From an uncultured Collinsella sp. (GTDB taxonomy: Bacteria; Actinomycetota; Coriobacteriia; Coriobacteriales; Coriobacteriaceae), in the NCBI GenBank assembly GCA_902478365.1, contig CABSKX010000001.1:1-64000 (forward strand): a DNA stretch of 64,000 nt, read 5' to 3'. Shown here piece after piece: positions 24,241-32,825 of this stretch (positions are counted from its first letter, which is position 1; every line of letters begins with the position of its first letter). Under the pieces are notes generated by a model that ran no database searches, was not told the origin of the DNA, and saw nothing but the letters and a program-made list of their open reading frames with translations. The position numbers were made by a program, and so were the translations under genes.

Positions 24241-24299
24241 TTGGCGATAGTCAAAACTCGGACTAATGTAGAGATATGAATTGGTCAAAACTCGGACTA
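24241..24299 (+). promoter_or_regulatory. Promoter and two operators of the marR-ABC operon
   Basis: TTGGCG (24241-24246) and TAATGT (24264-24269) are 17 nt apart. The 16-bp sequence GTCAAAACTCGGACTA occurs twice, at 24250-24265 inside the spacer and at 24284-24299 just after the predicted start point; each copy has AGTC/GACT-like half-sites. This is the layout expected for autorepression by the MarR protein encoded next. Confidence 0.55.
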
Positions 24300-24303
24300 T
24301 CGA

Positions 24304-24744
24304 ATGGCGGGAGAGATGAATAGTACAGTTAGCCCGGTCGATTTCGACCGGATGCTCGTCGACACGAGTGCAGCGGGCGGAAGCGTTGCCGTGAGTCGGC
24401 TGACGAGTGAATGGTTCTACAGCAAACAGACCATCAATTCGGCGATTAAGACGCTTAGGGCGCGAGGGCTTGCGACGTTGGAGTTTGCCGAGGGCAGTCG
24501 TAAGAACAAGGTTGTGCGACTGACCGAAGAAGGCGTGCAGTTTGCCAAGCGCTACGCGTTGCCGGCGCAAAAAGCCGAGCAACAGGCATTCGAGGCGCTC
24601 GAGCCGTGGGAACAGCGCGAGATCATGCGCTTGGTCGGTAAGTTCTCCCACGTTCTGAACGAAGAGTGCGAGGCATTTAAACGGCAAGTGGTCGCCGAGA
24701 ACGAGGCTGACGATAAGGGCGAGGGGGACACATGCGACTCTTAA
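24304..24744 (+). CDS. MarR-family transcriptional regulator
   Basis: A 146-residue winged-helix regulator: VSRLTSEWFYSKQTINSAIKTLRARGLAT is the recognition region and SRKNKVVRLTEEG the wing, with dimerisation helices on either side. Its last 13 nt overlap the start of the exporter gene, so it is part of that operon and most likely represses it and responds to a drug or toxic metabolite. ATG 24304 has a weak ribosome site; ATG 24316 has GGAG but too close, so the exact start is uncertain. Confidence 0.85.
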   Translation: MAGEMNSTVSPVDFDRMLVDTSAAGGSVAVSRLTSEWFYSKQTINSAIKTLRARGLATLEFAEGSRKNKVVRLTEEGVQFAKRYALPAQKAEQQAFEALEPWEQREIMRLVGKFSHVLNEECEAFKRQVVAENEADDKGEGDTCDS

Positions 24745-26468
24745 TGAGGTTTATGAGGCCGTACCGCGGTCTGATTGCGGTGACGCTGTTTGCGGTGCTG
24801 ATAGATAACGTCGGTACGCTGTTGGTTCCCACGATGCTGGCGAATATGGTCAACACCGGTATTACCACGGGCGATGTCGACTATATTTTACGCAACGGCC
24901 TGTACATGCTTATCGCGACCGGCATGGCCAGCGGCGGCACGGTGCTGGGCTGCTATCTTTCGGCGCGCCTGGCCGCCAACGTGGCCTGCGATATCCGCAA
25001 TGCCGTGTACGACAAGTCGCTCGAGCTGTCCGCCAGCGACTTTGAGCGCTTTGGCACGGGTTCGATGATCACACGCTCGCTCAACGACATCAACGTGATT
25101 CAGCAAGCTGTCCTTCAGACGATTCAGTTGGTGCTGCCGGTGCCGTTCTTGGCCGTGGCAGGCATCATTTTTGCTTGGTTCATCGATCCCGCCATGGGCA
25201 CGCTGCTGGGCGTGGTGGTTGCGATCGTGCTGGTGGCGGCGGTCTTTACGGTGGCTAACGCCGCGCCGATCTTTATGCGCCTGCAGAGCTTTATCGACCG
25301 CATGAACGTGGTGCTGCGCGAGAACATCGTGGGCGTGCGCGTCATCCGCGCATTTAACAAGGAGCGCCACGAGGAGCGGCGCCTGGACGAGGTGTTTAGC
25401 GATTACGCGGCCAACGCCATCAAGGTCAACCACCTGTTTGTGGGTCTCGACAGCTCCAGCTTCTTTTTGATGAACATCGCCGAGGTGGCGGTGCTGTGGG
25501 TGGGCGGCAACCGCGTGGGCGTCCACGCCATGCAAATCGGCAGCATCTCGGCCGTGCTGGAGTACGCGATCTTGATCCTGTTCTTTGTGATGATGGCGCA
25601 GATGGTGATTCTGACGCTTCCGCGCGCCGCGGCGTGCCTCAACCGCGCGCAACAGGTGCTCGAAATCGAGCCGAGCATCGTGGACGGCAAGGCAACGCTG
25701 GGCGACGGGGCGCCTGAGTCCGCAGATGGTGCCGACGCGGTTGCCGTGTTCGACCATATGTCGTTCCGTTTTGACGATGCCGACGAGGACACCCTGTGCG
25801 ACCTGAGCTTTGCCTGTCGCCGTGGCCTGACCACGGCGATTGTAGGCTCAACGGGCTCGGGCAAGTCAACGGTGGCCAAGCTCTTGTTGCGTTTCCACGA
25901 TGCCACGAAGGGCGCCATTCGCCTGAATGGCATCGATCTGCGCGACCTTTCGCAAGGTGAGATTCGCGGGCATATCGCTTACGTGCCGCAGAAGGCGTGG
26001 CTGTTCTCGGGTACGGTGGCGAGCAACCTGCGCTTTGGCAACGAGGGCGCGACCGAGGCTGACATGCTCCATGCGCTGGAGGTTGCCCAGAGCACCTTTG
26101 TGCTCGATCAGCCCCAGGGGCTCGATACTCCGGTATCCCAGGGCGGCACGAACTTCTCGGGCGGTCAGCGCCAGCGCCTGGCGATCGCCCGCGCACTCAT
26201 GAAGCATGCCGATCTATATATCTTCGATGACAGTTTTTCGGCCCTGGACTTTAAGACCGATGCCGCCCTGCGCCATGCGCTGCAGGACGAGACGCGCGAT
26301 GCCGCGGTGCTCATCATCGCGCAACGTATCTCGACTATTTTGCATGCCGATCAGATCGTGGTGCTCAAAGACGGCGAGATCGTGGGCCTAGGCACGCACG
26401 ACGAGCTCATGGAAACCTGCGAGGTGTACCGCGCTATCGCGGAATCGCAGATGAAGGGAGGTGAGTAG
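24732..26468 (+). CDS. ABC exporter half-transporter with degenerate ATP site (first subunit)
   Basis: A 578-residue membrane-ATPase fusion: six transmembrane helices (1-~320) and a nucleotide-binding domain. Walker A GSTGSGKST and signature FSGGQRQR are canonical, but the Walker B end reads LYIFDDSFSALD, so the catalytic Glu is Asp. This is the mark of the non-hydrolysing site in heterodimeric exporters such as BmrCD or TM287/288. It pairs with the next gene and is probably a multidrug or lipid exporter. Start overlaps the MarR gene; GAGGGGG precedes it. Confidence 0.9.
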   Translation: MRLLMRFMRPYRGLIAVTLFAVLIDNVGTLLVPTMLANMVNTGITTGDVDYILRNGLYMLIATGMASGGTVLGCYLSARLAANVACDIRNAVYDKSLELSASDFERFGTGSMITRSLNDINVIQQAVLQTIQLVLPVPFLAVAGIIFAWFIDPAMGTLLGVVVAIVLVAAVFTVANAAPIFMRLQSFIDRMNVVLRENIVGVRVIRAFNKERHEERRLDEVFSDYAANAIKVNHLFVGLDSSSFFLMNIAEVAVLWVGGNRVGVHAMQIGSISAVLEYAILILFFVMMAQMVILTLPRAAACLNRAQQVLEIEPSIVDGKATLGDGAPESADGADAVAVFDHMSFRFDDADEDTLCDLSFACRRGLTTAIVGSTGSGKSTVAKLLLRFHDATKGAIRLNGIDLRDLSQGEIRGHIAYVPQKAWLFSGTVASNLRFGNEGATEADMLHALEVAQSTFVLDQPQGLDTPVSQGGTNFSGGQRQRLAIARALMKHADLYIFDDSFSALDFKTDAALRHALQDETRDAAVLIIAQRISTILHADQIVVLKDGEIVGLGTHDELMETCEVYRAIAESQMKGGE

Positions 26469-26469
26469 C

Positions 26470-28470
26470 ATGACCGAGGGGCTCAAGAAGCAGGGCATCG
26501 CCGATGATGCCTCGGTTGCAGAGGCAGTCGAGGAGACGGGTGTCGCGCCCGACCTGGACGAAGCCGCCAAGGCGGCGGAGCGCGAGGCTCGCCGCCAGGC
26601 ACTCTACGAGGAAAACGAGCGCGCCGAGGACGAGCGCGCCCGCGCCGAGGCGGAGCGCATGCGCGACGTTGACGACGAGGACGAGGACGAGACGCCCCGC
26701 GACACCTGGGCGACGGTGCGCCGCCTGTGGAGCGAAGCCGCCGGCGACCATTGGCGCTTCTATATCGTGTTCGCGAGCATCGTGTTCTATGTCATCTTTA
26801 ACACCGCGGCGCCGGCTTACAGCGCCCGCGTGATCGATGAGCTGTGGGGGCACATGAAGCTGGCGTTTGCCAACAACACTACCTTCAGCATTACCTGGGA
26901 GAATTGCGGCAGGACCATCTTCATCTACTTTATGATCTGGACCGCCGCCGCCTCGTTCTACGCACTCCAGAGCTTTTTGATGTCGAGCGTTGCCGAGCGC
27001 CTCAACCTGCGCCTACGCAACCGCATCGCACAAAAGCTCAACCGTCTGCCGCTTGCCTACTTTGACGCGCATCGTCCCGGCGAGGTCGTCAGCCGTGCGA
27101 CCAACGACTTGGACAAGATGTCCGAGAGCATGCAGCGCGGCTTGCTGCAGCTTCTGGTGTCAATCGGTACCGTGGTGGGCGCCGTGAGCGTGATGTTCGT
27201 GTTTAGTGTGCCGCTCACGCTTGTATTTTTGTTCTTTACGGCGCTTTCGCTGCTGGTGACGAAGGTCGTTTCGCGCCGCACGCACGATGTGACGGGCGAG
27301 CGCCAGGAGTGGGTGTCCAAGATTACGAGCGCGGTCGAGGAAGGCTACTCGGGCCGTCTGGTAATCCGTGCGTTTAACCGCGAGCGCCAGAGCTCTGCCG
27401 AGGTGCACGAGGCTTCGAAGGAGCTGGCGCGCGTGAGCACCAAGGCCGACTTTATGATTAACGCCGTCGGTCCCGCAGTGCGCTTTATCGGCCGCTTGGC
27501 GCAAATCGTGATTGCGCTTGTGGGCTGCAGTATGTTGGTTGCCGGGCATATGACCGTCGGCGTGTTCCAGGCGTTCTTCCAGTTTATCTACGAGGCATCC
27601 GAGCCCATGACGCAGCTGTCGTTTACCTTTAACTCGCTGCAGAGCGCGCTGGCGAGCGCCGAGCGCGTGTTCGACCTGCTCGACGAGCCCGAGATGGAAG
27701 CCGATCCGTTGCCGGCGGCCGCCGCCAAGCTGCCGGGCAAGGTGGAGGGCCGTGTTGCCTTTGAACACGTGCGTTTTGGCTATGCGCCCGACAAGCCGCT
27801 CATGCGCGACGTGTCGTTTGCCGCCGAGCCGGGCCAAAAGATCGCGGTGGTGGGAACCACGGGCGCGGGCAAGACCACGCTCATCAATCTGCTCATGCGC
27901 TTCTACGAGATCGACGGTGGTCGCATTACCCTCGACGGCGTGGACACGAGCCGCATGGATCGTGGCGAGCTGCGCCAGCAGTTTGGCATGGTGTTGCAGG
28001 ACGCCTGGCTGTTCGATGGCACCATTGCCGAGAACATCGCCTATGGCTGTCCCGAGGCGACGCGCGAGGAGATTGTCGCGGCCGCGCGTGCTGCTCAGGT
28101 CGACTTCTTTGTGCGCACTATGCCGCAGGGCTACGACACGCGTGTGGCTAACGATGCCGAGAGCATCAGCCAGGGCCAACGTCAGCTGCTGACCATCGCG
28201 CGCGTGCTGCTCAACAACCCGGCGATCCTCATCCTGGACGAGGCGACGTCGAGTGTGGACACGCGCACCGAGCTCGCCATCGGCCGCGCCATGGACGCGC
28301 TTATGCGCGGGCGCACGAGCTTTGTGATCGCGCACCGTCTGTCGACGATCGTGGATGCCGACCTGATTCTGGTCATGGATCACGGCAACATTATCGAGCA
28401 GGGCACGCACAAGGAGCTGCTGGCTGCCGAGGGCGCTTATGCCGACCTCTATCTAAGCCAGTTCGCATAA
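26470..28470 (+). CDS. ABC exporter half-transporter, catalytic subunit
   Basis: A 666-residue partner of the preceding subunit. An unusual ~80-residue N-terminal tail is very rich in Glu, Ala, Asp and Arg (coiled-coil-like) before the first transmembrane helix. The nucleotide-binding domain has Walker A TTGAGKTT, signature ISQGQRQLL and an intact Walker B ILILDEATSSVD. GGGAGGTGA at the end of the previous gene positions ATG 26470, one base after its stop. Function as a heterodimeric exporter is well supported by the complementary active sites. Confidence 0.92.
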   Translation: MTEGLKKQGIADDASVAEAVEETGVAPDLDEAAKAAEREARRQALYEENERAEDERARAEAERMRDVDDEDEDETPRDTWATVRRLWSEAAGDHWRFYIVFASIVFYVIFNTAAPAYSARVIDELWGHMKLAFANNTTFSITWENCGRTIFIYFMIWTAAASFYALQSFLMSSVAERLNLRLRNRIAQKLNRLPLAYFDAHRPGEVVSRATNDLDKMSESMQRGLLQLLVSIGTVVGAVSVMFVFSVPLTLVFLFFTALSLLVTKVVSRRTHDVTGERQEWVSKITSAVEEGYSGRLVIRAFNRERQSSAEVHEASKELARVSTKADFMINAVGPAVRFIGRLAQIVIALVGCSMLVAGHMTVGVFQAFFQFIYEASEPMTQLSFTFNSLQSALASAERVFDLLDEPEMEADPLPAAAAKLPGKVEGRVAFEHVRFGYAPDKPLMRDVSFAAEPGQKIAVVGTTGAGKTTLINLLMRFYEIDGGRITLDGVDTSRMDRGELRQQFGMVLQDAWLFDGTIAENIAYGCPEATREEIVAAARAAQVDFFVRTMPQGYDTRVANDAESISQGQRQLLTIARVLLNNPAILILDEATSSVDTRTELAIGRAMDALMRGRTSFVIAHRLSTIVDADLILVMDHGNIIEQGTHKELLAAEGAYADLYLSQFA

Positions 28471-28510
28471 GGTGGCAAAGGGGCAGTCCCGCATGTCACA
28501 TCGAAAAGAA

Positions 28511-28541
28511 GGCGCGCCGGGGGCGGATTCCCTGGCGCGCC
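28511..28541 (-). terminator. Hairpin between exporter operon and cysE
   Basis: GGCGCGCC..GGG and CCC.GGCGCGCC form a very stable stem. On the minus strand it is followed by TTCTTTTC, so it mainly serves cysE; it may also stop the exporter transcript. Confidence 0.7.
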
Positions 28542-28581
28542 GTTTGTGTTGGCGTTCATGCTGTGGCGGTTGCCCGCGGCC

Positions 28582-29286
28582 CTAGCGTTCGTCCACAAGT
28601 TTGGCGACGAGGGCTTTGAGCTCGGCCACCTCTTGCTCGAGTTCCTTGACGCGACGGGCGTTTTCGGTGATGCCCTGACGGTTGAGGGCGCTCTGCTCGG
28701 CGGCATCGTCGGGCATGTACTCGCGATGCTGCTTGGCGTCGAAGCTCTCCTCGAACACGCGGCAGCCGTTGCGCTTGATGATGCGCCCGGGTACGCCCAC
28801 GACGGTGCAGTTGTCGGGCACGTCCTTGACGACAACCGAATTGCCGCCGATCTTGACGTTGTTGCCAATGTGGATGTTGCCAAGCACCTTGGCGCCCGTG
28901 CCCACCGTGACATTGTTGCCCAGGGTGGGGTGGCGCTTGCCGGTTTCGTTGCCGGTACCGCCGAGCGTGACGCCCTGGTAGAGCACGCAGTTGTCGCCCA
29001 CAATGGTGGTCTCGCCGATAACGACGCCCATGGCGTGGTCGATAAAGAAATGTTTGCCGATCTGTGCAGCGGGATGAATCTCGACGCCGGTGAAGTGGCG
29101 GGTGATTTGCGAGAGCACGCGGGCGAGCGAGCAATGACCGTGCTCCCAGAGCCAGTGCTCGGGCACGTGGTTCCACTTGGCGTGCAGGCCAGGGTAGGAA
29201 AGGAAGATGACCAGGGCACTTTGCGCGGCAGGGTCCTGCGCCTGGACGGTCTTGATGTCCTCGCGAATGGTATTGATAAAGCTCAC
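28582..29286 (-). CDS. cysE: Serine O-acetyltransferase
   Basis: A 234-residue enzyme making O-acetylserine from serine and acetyl-CoA, the entry to cysteine synthesis. The helical N-terminal domain leads to the left-handed beta-helix of hexapeptide repeats; key stretches are [20 protein letters not shown] (catalytic His), [11 protein letters not shown] and [11 protein letters not shown] 29286 is chosen because GGAGGG lies 6 nt before it; an in-frame ATG upstream lacks a site. The C terminus is longer than usual, with a charged helical end ([16 protein letters not shown]). cysK is not nearby. Confidence 0.93.
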   Translation of the reverse strand: MSFINTIREDIKTVQAQDPAAQSALVIFLSYPGLHAKWNHVPEHWLWEHGHCSLARVLSQITRHFTGVEIHPAAQIGKHFFIDHAMGVVIGETTIVGDNCVLYQGVTLGGTGNETGKRHPTLGNNVTVGTGAKVLGNIHIGNNVKIGGNSVVVKDVPDNCTVVGVPGRIIKRNGCRVFEESFDAKQHREYMPDDAAEQSALNRQGITENARRVKELEQEVAELKALVAKLVDER

Positions 29287-29321
29287 CGGCCGCCCTCCCT
29301 TAGCGCCGTGACAATGCGATT

Positions 29322-29331
29322 CACTAAAGTA
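29322..29331. promoter_or_regulatory. Candidate operator in the cysE promoter
   Basis: CACTAAAGTA (TACTTTAGTG on the cysE strand) overlaps a TATACT -10-like box and differs at one base from the palindrome in the amino-acid ABC promoter at 4180-4189. Confidence 0.35.
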
Positions 29332-29510
29332 TAGCGATTCGCTAGGGATTAGGAAGAACAATCTTGCTTTGCTTTGGGCGACAAGTGTCAGTTATGCAAA
29401 CTTGCTGGTAATGAAGTAAGACTTTTGAGGGGTTTGGCCCGTGCTCGCGCCGCAACCGTATACTGGTCAACTTGGACGTGTCCGCGCCCACAACTGAGAG
29501 GTTTTACTTC

Positions 29511-30158
29511 ATGGGTTTCATCAATTTCATTGCCGAGCTGCTTAAGGACCCGCGCACCGCGATTGCCAGCTGGATCGCCGCCGGCCCGCTTATGGCCTAC
29601 GGCTGCGTGTTCCTGATCATCTTCATTGAGACAGGCGTGGTGTTCTTCCCGTTCCTTCCCGGCGACTCGCTGTTGTTTGCCTCGGGCTTCTTTGCCCATA
29701 ACGGCGGCTTTAACATCGTGGCGCTTCTGGCCACCGCATGGGCTGCAGCCATCCTAGGCGATCAGTGCAACTTTATGATCGGCCACTTCTTTGGCCGCAA
29801 GATCATCGCCTCGGGCAAGGTAAAGGCTATGACGCCCGAGCGCATCAAAAAGTCCGAGGATTTCCTGGATAAGTGGGGCCATCTGGCCATCTTCCTCGGT
29901 CGCTTCTTCCCGTTCATCCGCACCTTTGTGCCTTTTATCGCCGGCATGGGCGGCATGCACTGGCGCAACTTTGTCATCTTTAACGTGCTGGGTGGCATTA
30001 CCTGGTCGACGGTCTTTACGCTGCTGGGTTACTTCTTTGGTGGCATTCCGTTTGTGCAGGAGCACTTTGAGCTGCTGATCGTCGGCATCGTCGCCGTGTC
30101 GATCATCCCGACCGTGGTCGGCCTGGTTAAGGCAAAGCTGGGCAAAAAGAACGCCTAG
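29511..30158 (+). CDS. DedA-family membrane protein
   Basis: A 215-residue polytopic inner-membrane protein of the DedA/SNARE-associated family, now linked in several bacteria to undecaprenyl-phosphate or phospholipid flipping. Both family signatures are present: FPFLPGDSLLFASGF (~48-62) and GRFFPFIRTFVPFIAGMGGM (~128-147), with further helices after it. ATG 29511 is preferred over an upstream in-frame start because of GAGAGG. Divergent from cysE, single gene. Confidence 0.9.
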   Translation: MGFINFIAELLKDPRTAIASWIAAGPLMAYGCVFLIIFIETGVVFFPFLPGDSLLFASGFFAHNGGFNIVALLATAWAAAILGDQCNFMIGHFFGRKIIASGKVKAMTPERIKKSEDFLDKWGHLAIFLGRFFPFIRTFVPFIAGMGGMHWRNFVIFNVLGGITWSTVFTLLGYFFGGIPFVQEHFELLIVGIVAVSIIPTVVGLVKAKLGKKNA

Positions 30159-30186
30159 TCCGAGCTTGTTTTCGGACGTTAATTCC

Positions 30187-30220
30187 AAGGCCCGTCATCG
30201 GATTCGATGGCGGGCCTTTT
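30187..30220 (+). terminator. Intrinsic terminator of dedA-like gene
   Basis: AAGGCCCG.CATCG pairs with CGATG.CGGGCCTT around GATT, followed by TTTTG. Confidence 0.9.
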
Positions 30221-30242
30221 GTGTTGAAGGCAAATGAAAATA

Positions 30243-30294
30243 CTTTACTTAGTTAAAGAAAAACGTTTTATCCAAGGCGTGCGGGGAGTACAAT
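30243..30294 (+). promoter_or_regulatory. Putative ilvE control region
   Basis: CTTTA-N6-TAAAG at 30243-30258 has the same geometry as the dyad after the amino-acid ABC promoter. TACAAT at 30289-30294 is a plausible -10 box; the -35 (near 30267) is poor, as in activator-dependent promoters. Confidence 0.35.
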
Positions 30295-30447
30295 CACCTG
30301 CATGCGAATCGACGTGCCATCGGCTTTGATGCTGCCCGCGTGTCCTGCCCGGCTCTACGCTCCGGGTATGCGACGTTGCGACGCGGCCGGCCTCGGTCCT
30401 TGCGTGCGGGTTCGCGAGTATGCAACCGTGTATGTAAGGAGCGACAT

Positions 30448-31500
30448 ATGACTGTCGAGAAGAAGGATATCGATTGGGGCAGCCTCGGCTTTGGCTACAT
30501 GAAGACCGATTACAGCTACGAGGCCCATTGGAAGGACGGCGAGTGGGACGAGGGCGGCCTGACCACCGACCACACCCTGCATGTCTCCGAGTGCGGCGGC
30601 ATCTTCCATTACTGCCAGGAGGTCTTTGAGGGCCTGAAGGCCTACACCGCCGAGGACGGCAGCATCGTCTGCTTCCGTCCCGACATGAACGCCGAGCGTA
30701 TGTACAATTCCGCCCAGCGTCTGGAGATGCCCCCGTTCCCCAAGGACAAGTTTGTCGAGGCCGTCAAGCAGGTCGTCTCTGCCAACGCGGCCTGGGTTCC
30801 GCCTTTTGGCTCCGGTGCAACCCTGTACGTGCGTCCGTTTATGATCGGCTCCGGTGACGTGATTGGCGTGGCTCCCGCTCCTGAGTACACGTTCCGCATT
30901 CTCGTGACCCCGGTCGGTCCGTACTTTAAGGGTGGCCTCAAGCCTGTCAAGCTGCGCGTTTCCGAGTACGACCGCGCCGCACCGCACGGCACCGGCAACA
31001 TCAAGGCCGGCCTCAACTACGCCATGTCCCTGAAGCCCACGATGGAGGCTCACCGCGAGGGCTATGCCGAGAACCTGTATCTCGACTCCGAGTCCCGCAC
31101 CTATGTCGAGGAGACCGGTGGTGCCAACGTCCTGTTCGTAAAGGAGGACGGCACGCTTGTCGTCCCGCAGTCGCACACCGACTCCATTCTTCCCTCCATC
31201 ACCCGTCGTTCGCTCGTTCAGGTCGCTGAGGACCTGGGCATGACCGTCGACCAGCGTCCCGTCGAGTGGGCCGAGGTCAAGGCCGGCACCTTTGTTGAGT
31301 GCGGTCTGTGTGGCACCGCTGCCGTTATCTCCCCGGTCGGCGAGATCGACAACAAGGTCTACGGTGCCGATGAGACCGTGACCTTCCCGGCTGGCTACAC
31401 CGAGATCGGTCCTGTGATGAAGAAGCTTCGCGAGACCCTGACGGGCATCCAGTCTGGTGCTGTTGAGGATAAGCACAACTGGGTTTACACCGTCGCGTAA
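30448..31500 (+). CDS. ilvE: Branched-chain amino-acid aminotransferase
   Basis: A 350-residue fold-type IV PLP enzyme that interconverts leucine, isoleucine and valine with their 2-oxo acids. Typical stretches: WGSLGFGYMKTDY at the start, QEVFEGLKAY, RPFMIGSG, the PLP-lysine region GTGNIKAGLNYAMSL, ETGGANVLFV, and ECGLCGTAAVISPVG near the end, the pattern of the larger (type 2, eukaryote-like) BCAT group. AAGGAG positions ATG 30448. Codon use favours C-ending codons. Upstream leader (30300-30447) shows no T-box or leader peptide rich in branched-chain codons. Confidence 0.93.
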   Translation: MTVEKKDIDWGSLGFGYMKTDYSYEAHWKDGEWDEGGLTTDHTLHVSECGGIFHYCQEVFEGLKAYTAEDGSIVCFRPDMNAERMYNSAQRLEMPPFPKDKFVEAVKQVVSANAAWVPPFGSGATLYVRPFMIGSGDVIGVAPAPEYTFRILVTPVGPYFKGGLKPVKLRVSEYDRAAPHGTGNIKAGLNYAMSLKPTMEAHREGYAENLYLDSESRTYVEETGGANVLFVKEDGTLVVPQSHTDSILPSITRRSLVQVAEDLGMTVDQRPVEWAEVKAGTFVECGLCGTAAVISPVGEIDNKVYGADETVTFPAGYTEIGPVMKKLRETLTGIQSGAVEDKHNWVYTVA

Positions 31501-31516
31501 GCTGTCTTAGCTGTCC

Positions 31517-31641
31517 GGCCCGAGGGCGACCCTCCTTTCCGGCGCACTCCGCAGGACGAAAGAACCCCCGCCGCACGTAGTGCGCAGCGGGGGTTCTTTC
31601 ATGTCCGAGGACGCGCCGGAAAGGAGGGTCGCCCTCGGGCC
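31517..31641 (+). terminator. Long nested hairpin after ilvE
   Basis: Outer arms 31517-31545 and 31613-31641 are 29 nt and perfectly complementary. Inside, GAAAGAACCCCCGC (31558-31571) pairs with GCGGGGGTTCTTTC (31587-31600) and CGCAC with the innermost GTGCG. The inner hairpin with TTCTTTC is the likely terminator; the long outer arms are unexplained and follow the same plan as the nested-hairpin repeats elsewhere. Confidence 0.75.
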
Positions 31642-31753
31642 TGCGTTACCTCGGCGCTGCCGTTACGGGCAATATAGATCTGAATTAAAGATGGTGCGCG
31701 GCCTATTGACCGCGCTTTTGTTTTGGTTCGCGCCATGTGGGGGGGGGTGGCGA

Positions 31754-31956
31754 CGTGCATTTTTGCGAGTATTCTGCAATCGAAGACCCCTGCATACCGG
31801 CCTCGGGCGAAAAATCGGGATTTCTCGATGTTTTCTACGAATGATGGGCGGGGTTATGGGCTGACAGCGTTTGATTTGTAGGGACATTCGCGGTCTTTGG
31901 CATTTATCGTGGCGCCCGAAACTCTTGGTTATGCTGAATACTCCCAAAAATGCACG
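31754..31956. repeat. ~203-bp element with 24-bp terminal inverted repeats
   Basis: 31754-31777 and the complement of 31933-31956 match at 22 of 24 positions (CGTGCATTTTTG.GAGTATTC core). The interior has no convincing gene, is less GC-rich, and contains a run of nine G just outside. With the ilvE hairpin and the lemA terminator this accounts for the 561-nt gap between ilvE and lemA. Confidence 0.6.
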
Positions 31957-31986
31957 GTGCTTAGAGGGGGGGCTTCGCGACAAAGG

Positions 31987-32025
31987 AAACCGCCCTGTCG
32001 AAGTATGCATTCGACGAGGCGGTTT
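31987..32025 (-). terminator. Terminator of lemA
   Basis: AAACCGCC.TGTCGAA pairs with TTCGACGAGGCGGTTT around a TATGCA loop; on the minus strand TTTCCTTTG follows. Confidence 0.75.
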
Positions 32026-32061
32026 ATGCATATACCCGATTAAGGATACGCTGCGGATCTG

Positions 32062-32613
32062 TTAGAACTTGACGGTCGGTGCCTGGCGGGCAGCTTCGGC
32101 GGCCTCGAAGCCCTGGCGCTCGTTAAACTGGAAGATGCCGGCAAAGATGACGGCCGGGAAGGTCTGGATGGCGTTGTTGTAGCTAAGCACGCAGTCGTTG
32201 TAGCTCTGGCGTGCGTAGCTCACCTTGTTCTCGGTGTCTTCGAGCGTGGCTTGGAGCTGCGTAAAGTTGGTGTTCGCCTTAAGATCGGGGTAAGCCTCGG
32301 CCACGGCGAAGAGCTGGCGCAGGGCACCGGTCAGCACGTTGTCGGCTTCCATCTTGGCTTCGGGTGTGGTGGCGCTCACGGCGGCGTTGCGCGCGTTGAC
32401 CACGGCTGCAAGCGTGTCCTGCTCGTGTTTGGCGTAGCCCTTGACGGTCTCGACCAGGTTAGGGATCAGGTCGTTGCGGCGCTGCAGCTGCGTGTCGATG
32501 TTCTGCCAGGCGTTATCAATGCGATTGCGCTTGGTGACCATGTTGTTGTAGATGCCGGCGATGGCGCAGACAATCACAATGACAACAACGATACCGATGA
32601 TGACGGGAATCAT
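32062..32613 (-). CDS. lemA: LemA family protein
   Basis: A 183-residue protein with a single N-terminal transmembrane helix (residues ~2-21) followed by a helical-bundle LemA domain: YNNMVTKRNRIDNAWQNIDT, QLQRRNDLIPNLVETVKGYA, YPDLKANTNFTQLQ and YNNAIQTFPAVIFA near the end. LemA function is not settled; it is often near htpX or TPM-domain genes, neither of which is here. GGAG precedes the ATG. Divergent from a TetR regulator. Confidence 0.92.
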   Translation of the reverse strand: MIPVIIGIVVVIVIVCAIAGIYNNMVTKRNRIDNAWQNIDTQLQRRNDLIPNLVETVKGYAKHEQDTLAAVVNARNAAVSATTPEAKMEADNVLTGALRQLFAVAEAYPDLKANTNFTQLQATLEDTENKVSYARQSYNDCVLSYNNAIQTFPAVIFAGIFQFNERQGFEAAEAARQAPTVKF

Positions 32614-32825
32614 GGTGTCTCCGTTTCGAATGGCCGCGGCGTCTTCCGCCGGCTGCCGTTGGTGTAACGCTACTAGTATACCCGCAACCTTTGGCGATAC
32701 CGAACTTTCCGGTAAGCGTTATGTTTCCACCAAGGTAAGGCCATTCGCCAGGGGGCGGGCGATACAGGTGTAAGATATGCGACAGATTAGTGAGCGTTGT
32801 CTTCTCCTTGAGGAGGGCGATATAT

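Noticed and set aside
23706..30273. Shared 13-mer AAACGTTTTATCC before the 96-aa gene (23706) and ilvE (30261)
   Set aside because: A 13-base match between two places in 64 kb is expected by chance many times over; without a third clear copy it is not evidence for a common operator.
30295..30447. T-box or leader-peptide attenuator before ilvE
   Set aside because: No T-box sequence, no anti-terminator pair, and no run of Leu/Ile/Val codons in a short leader frame.
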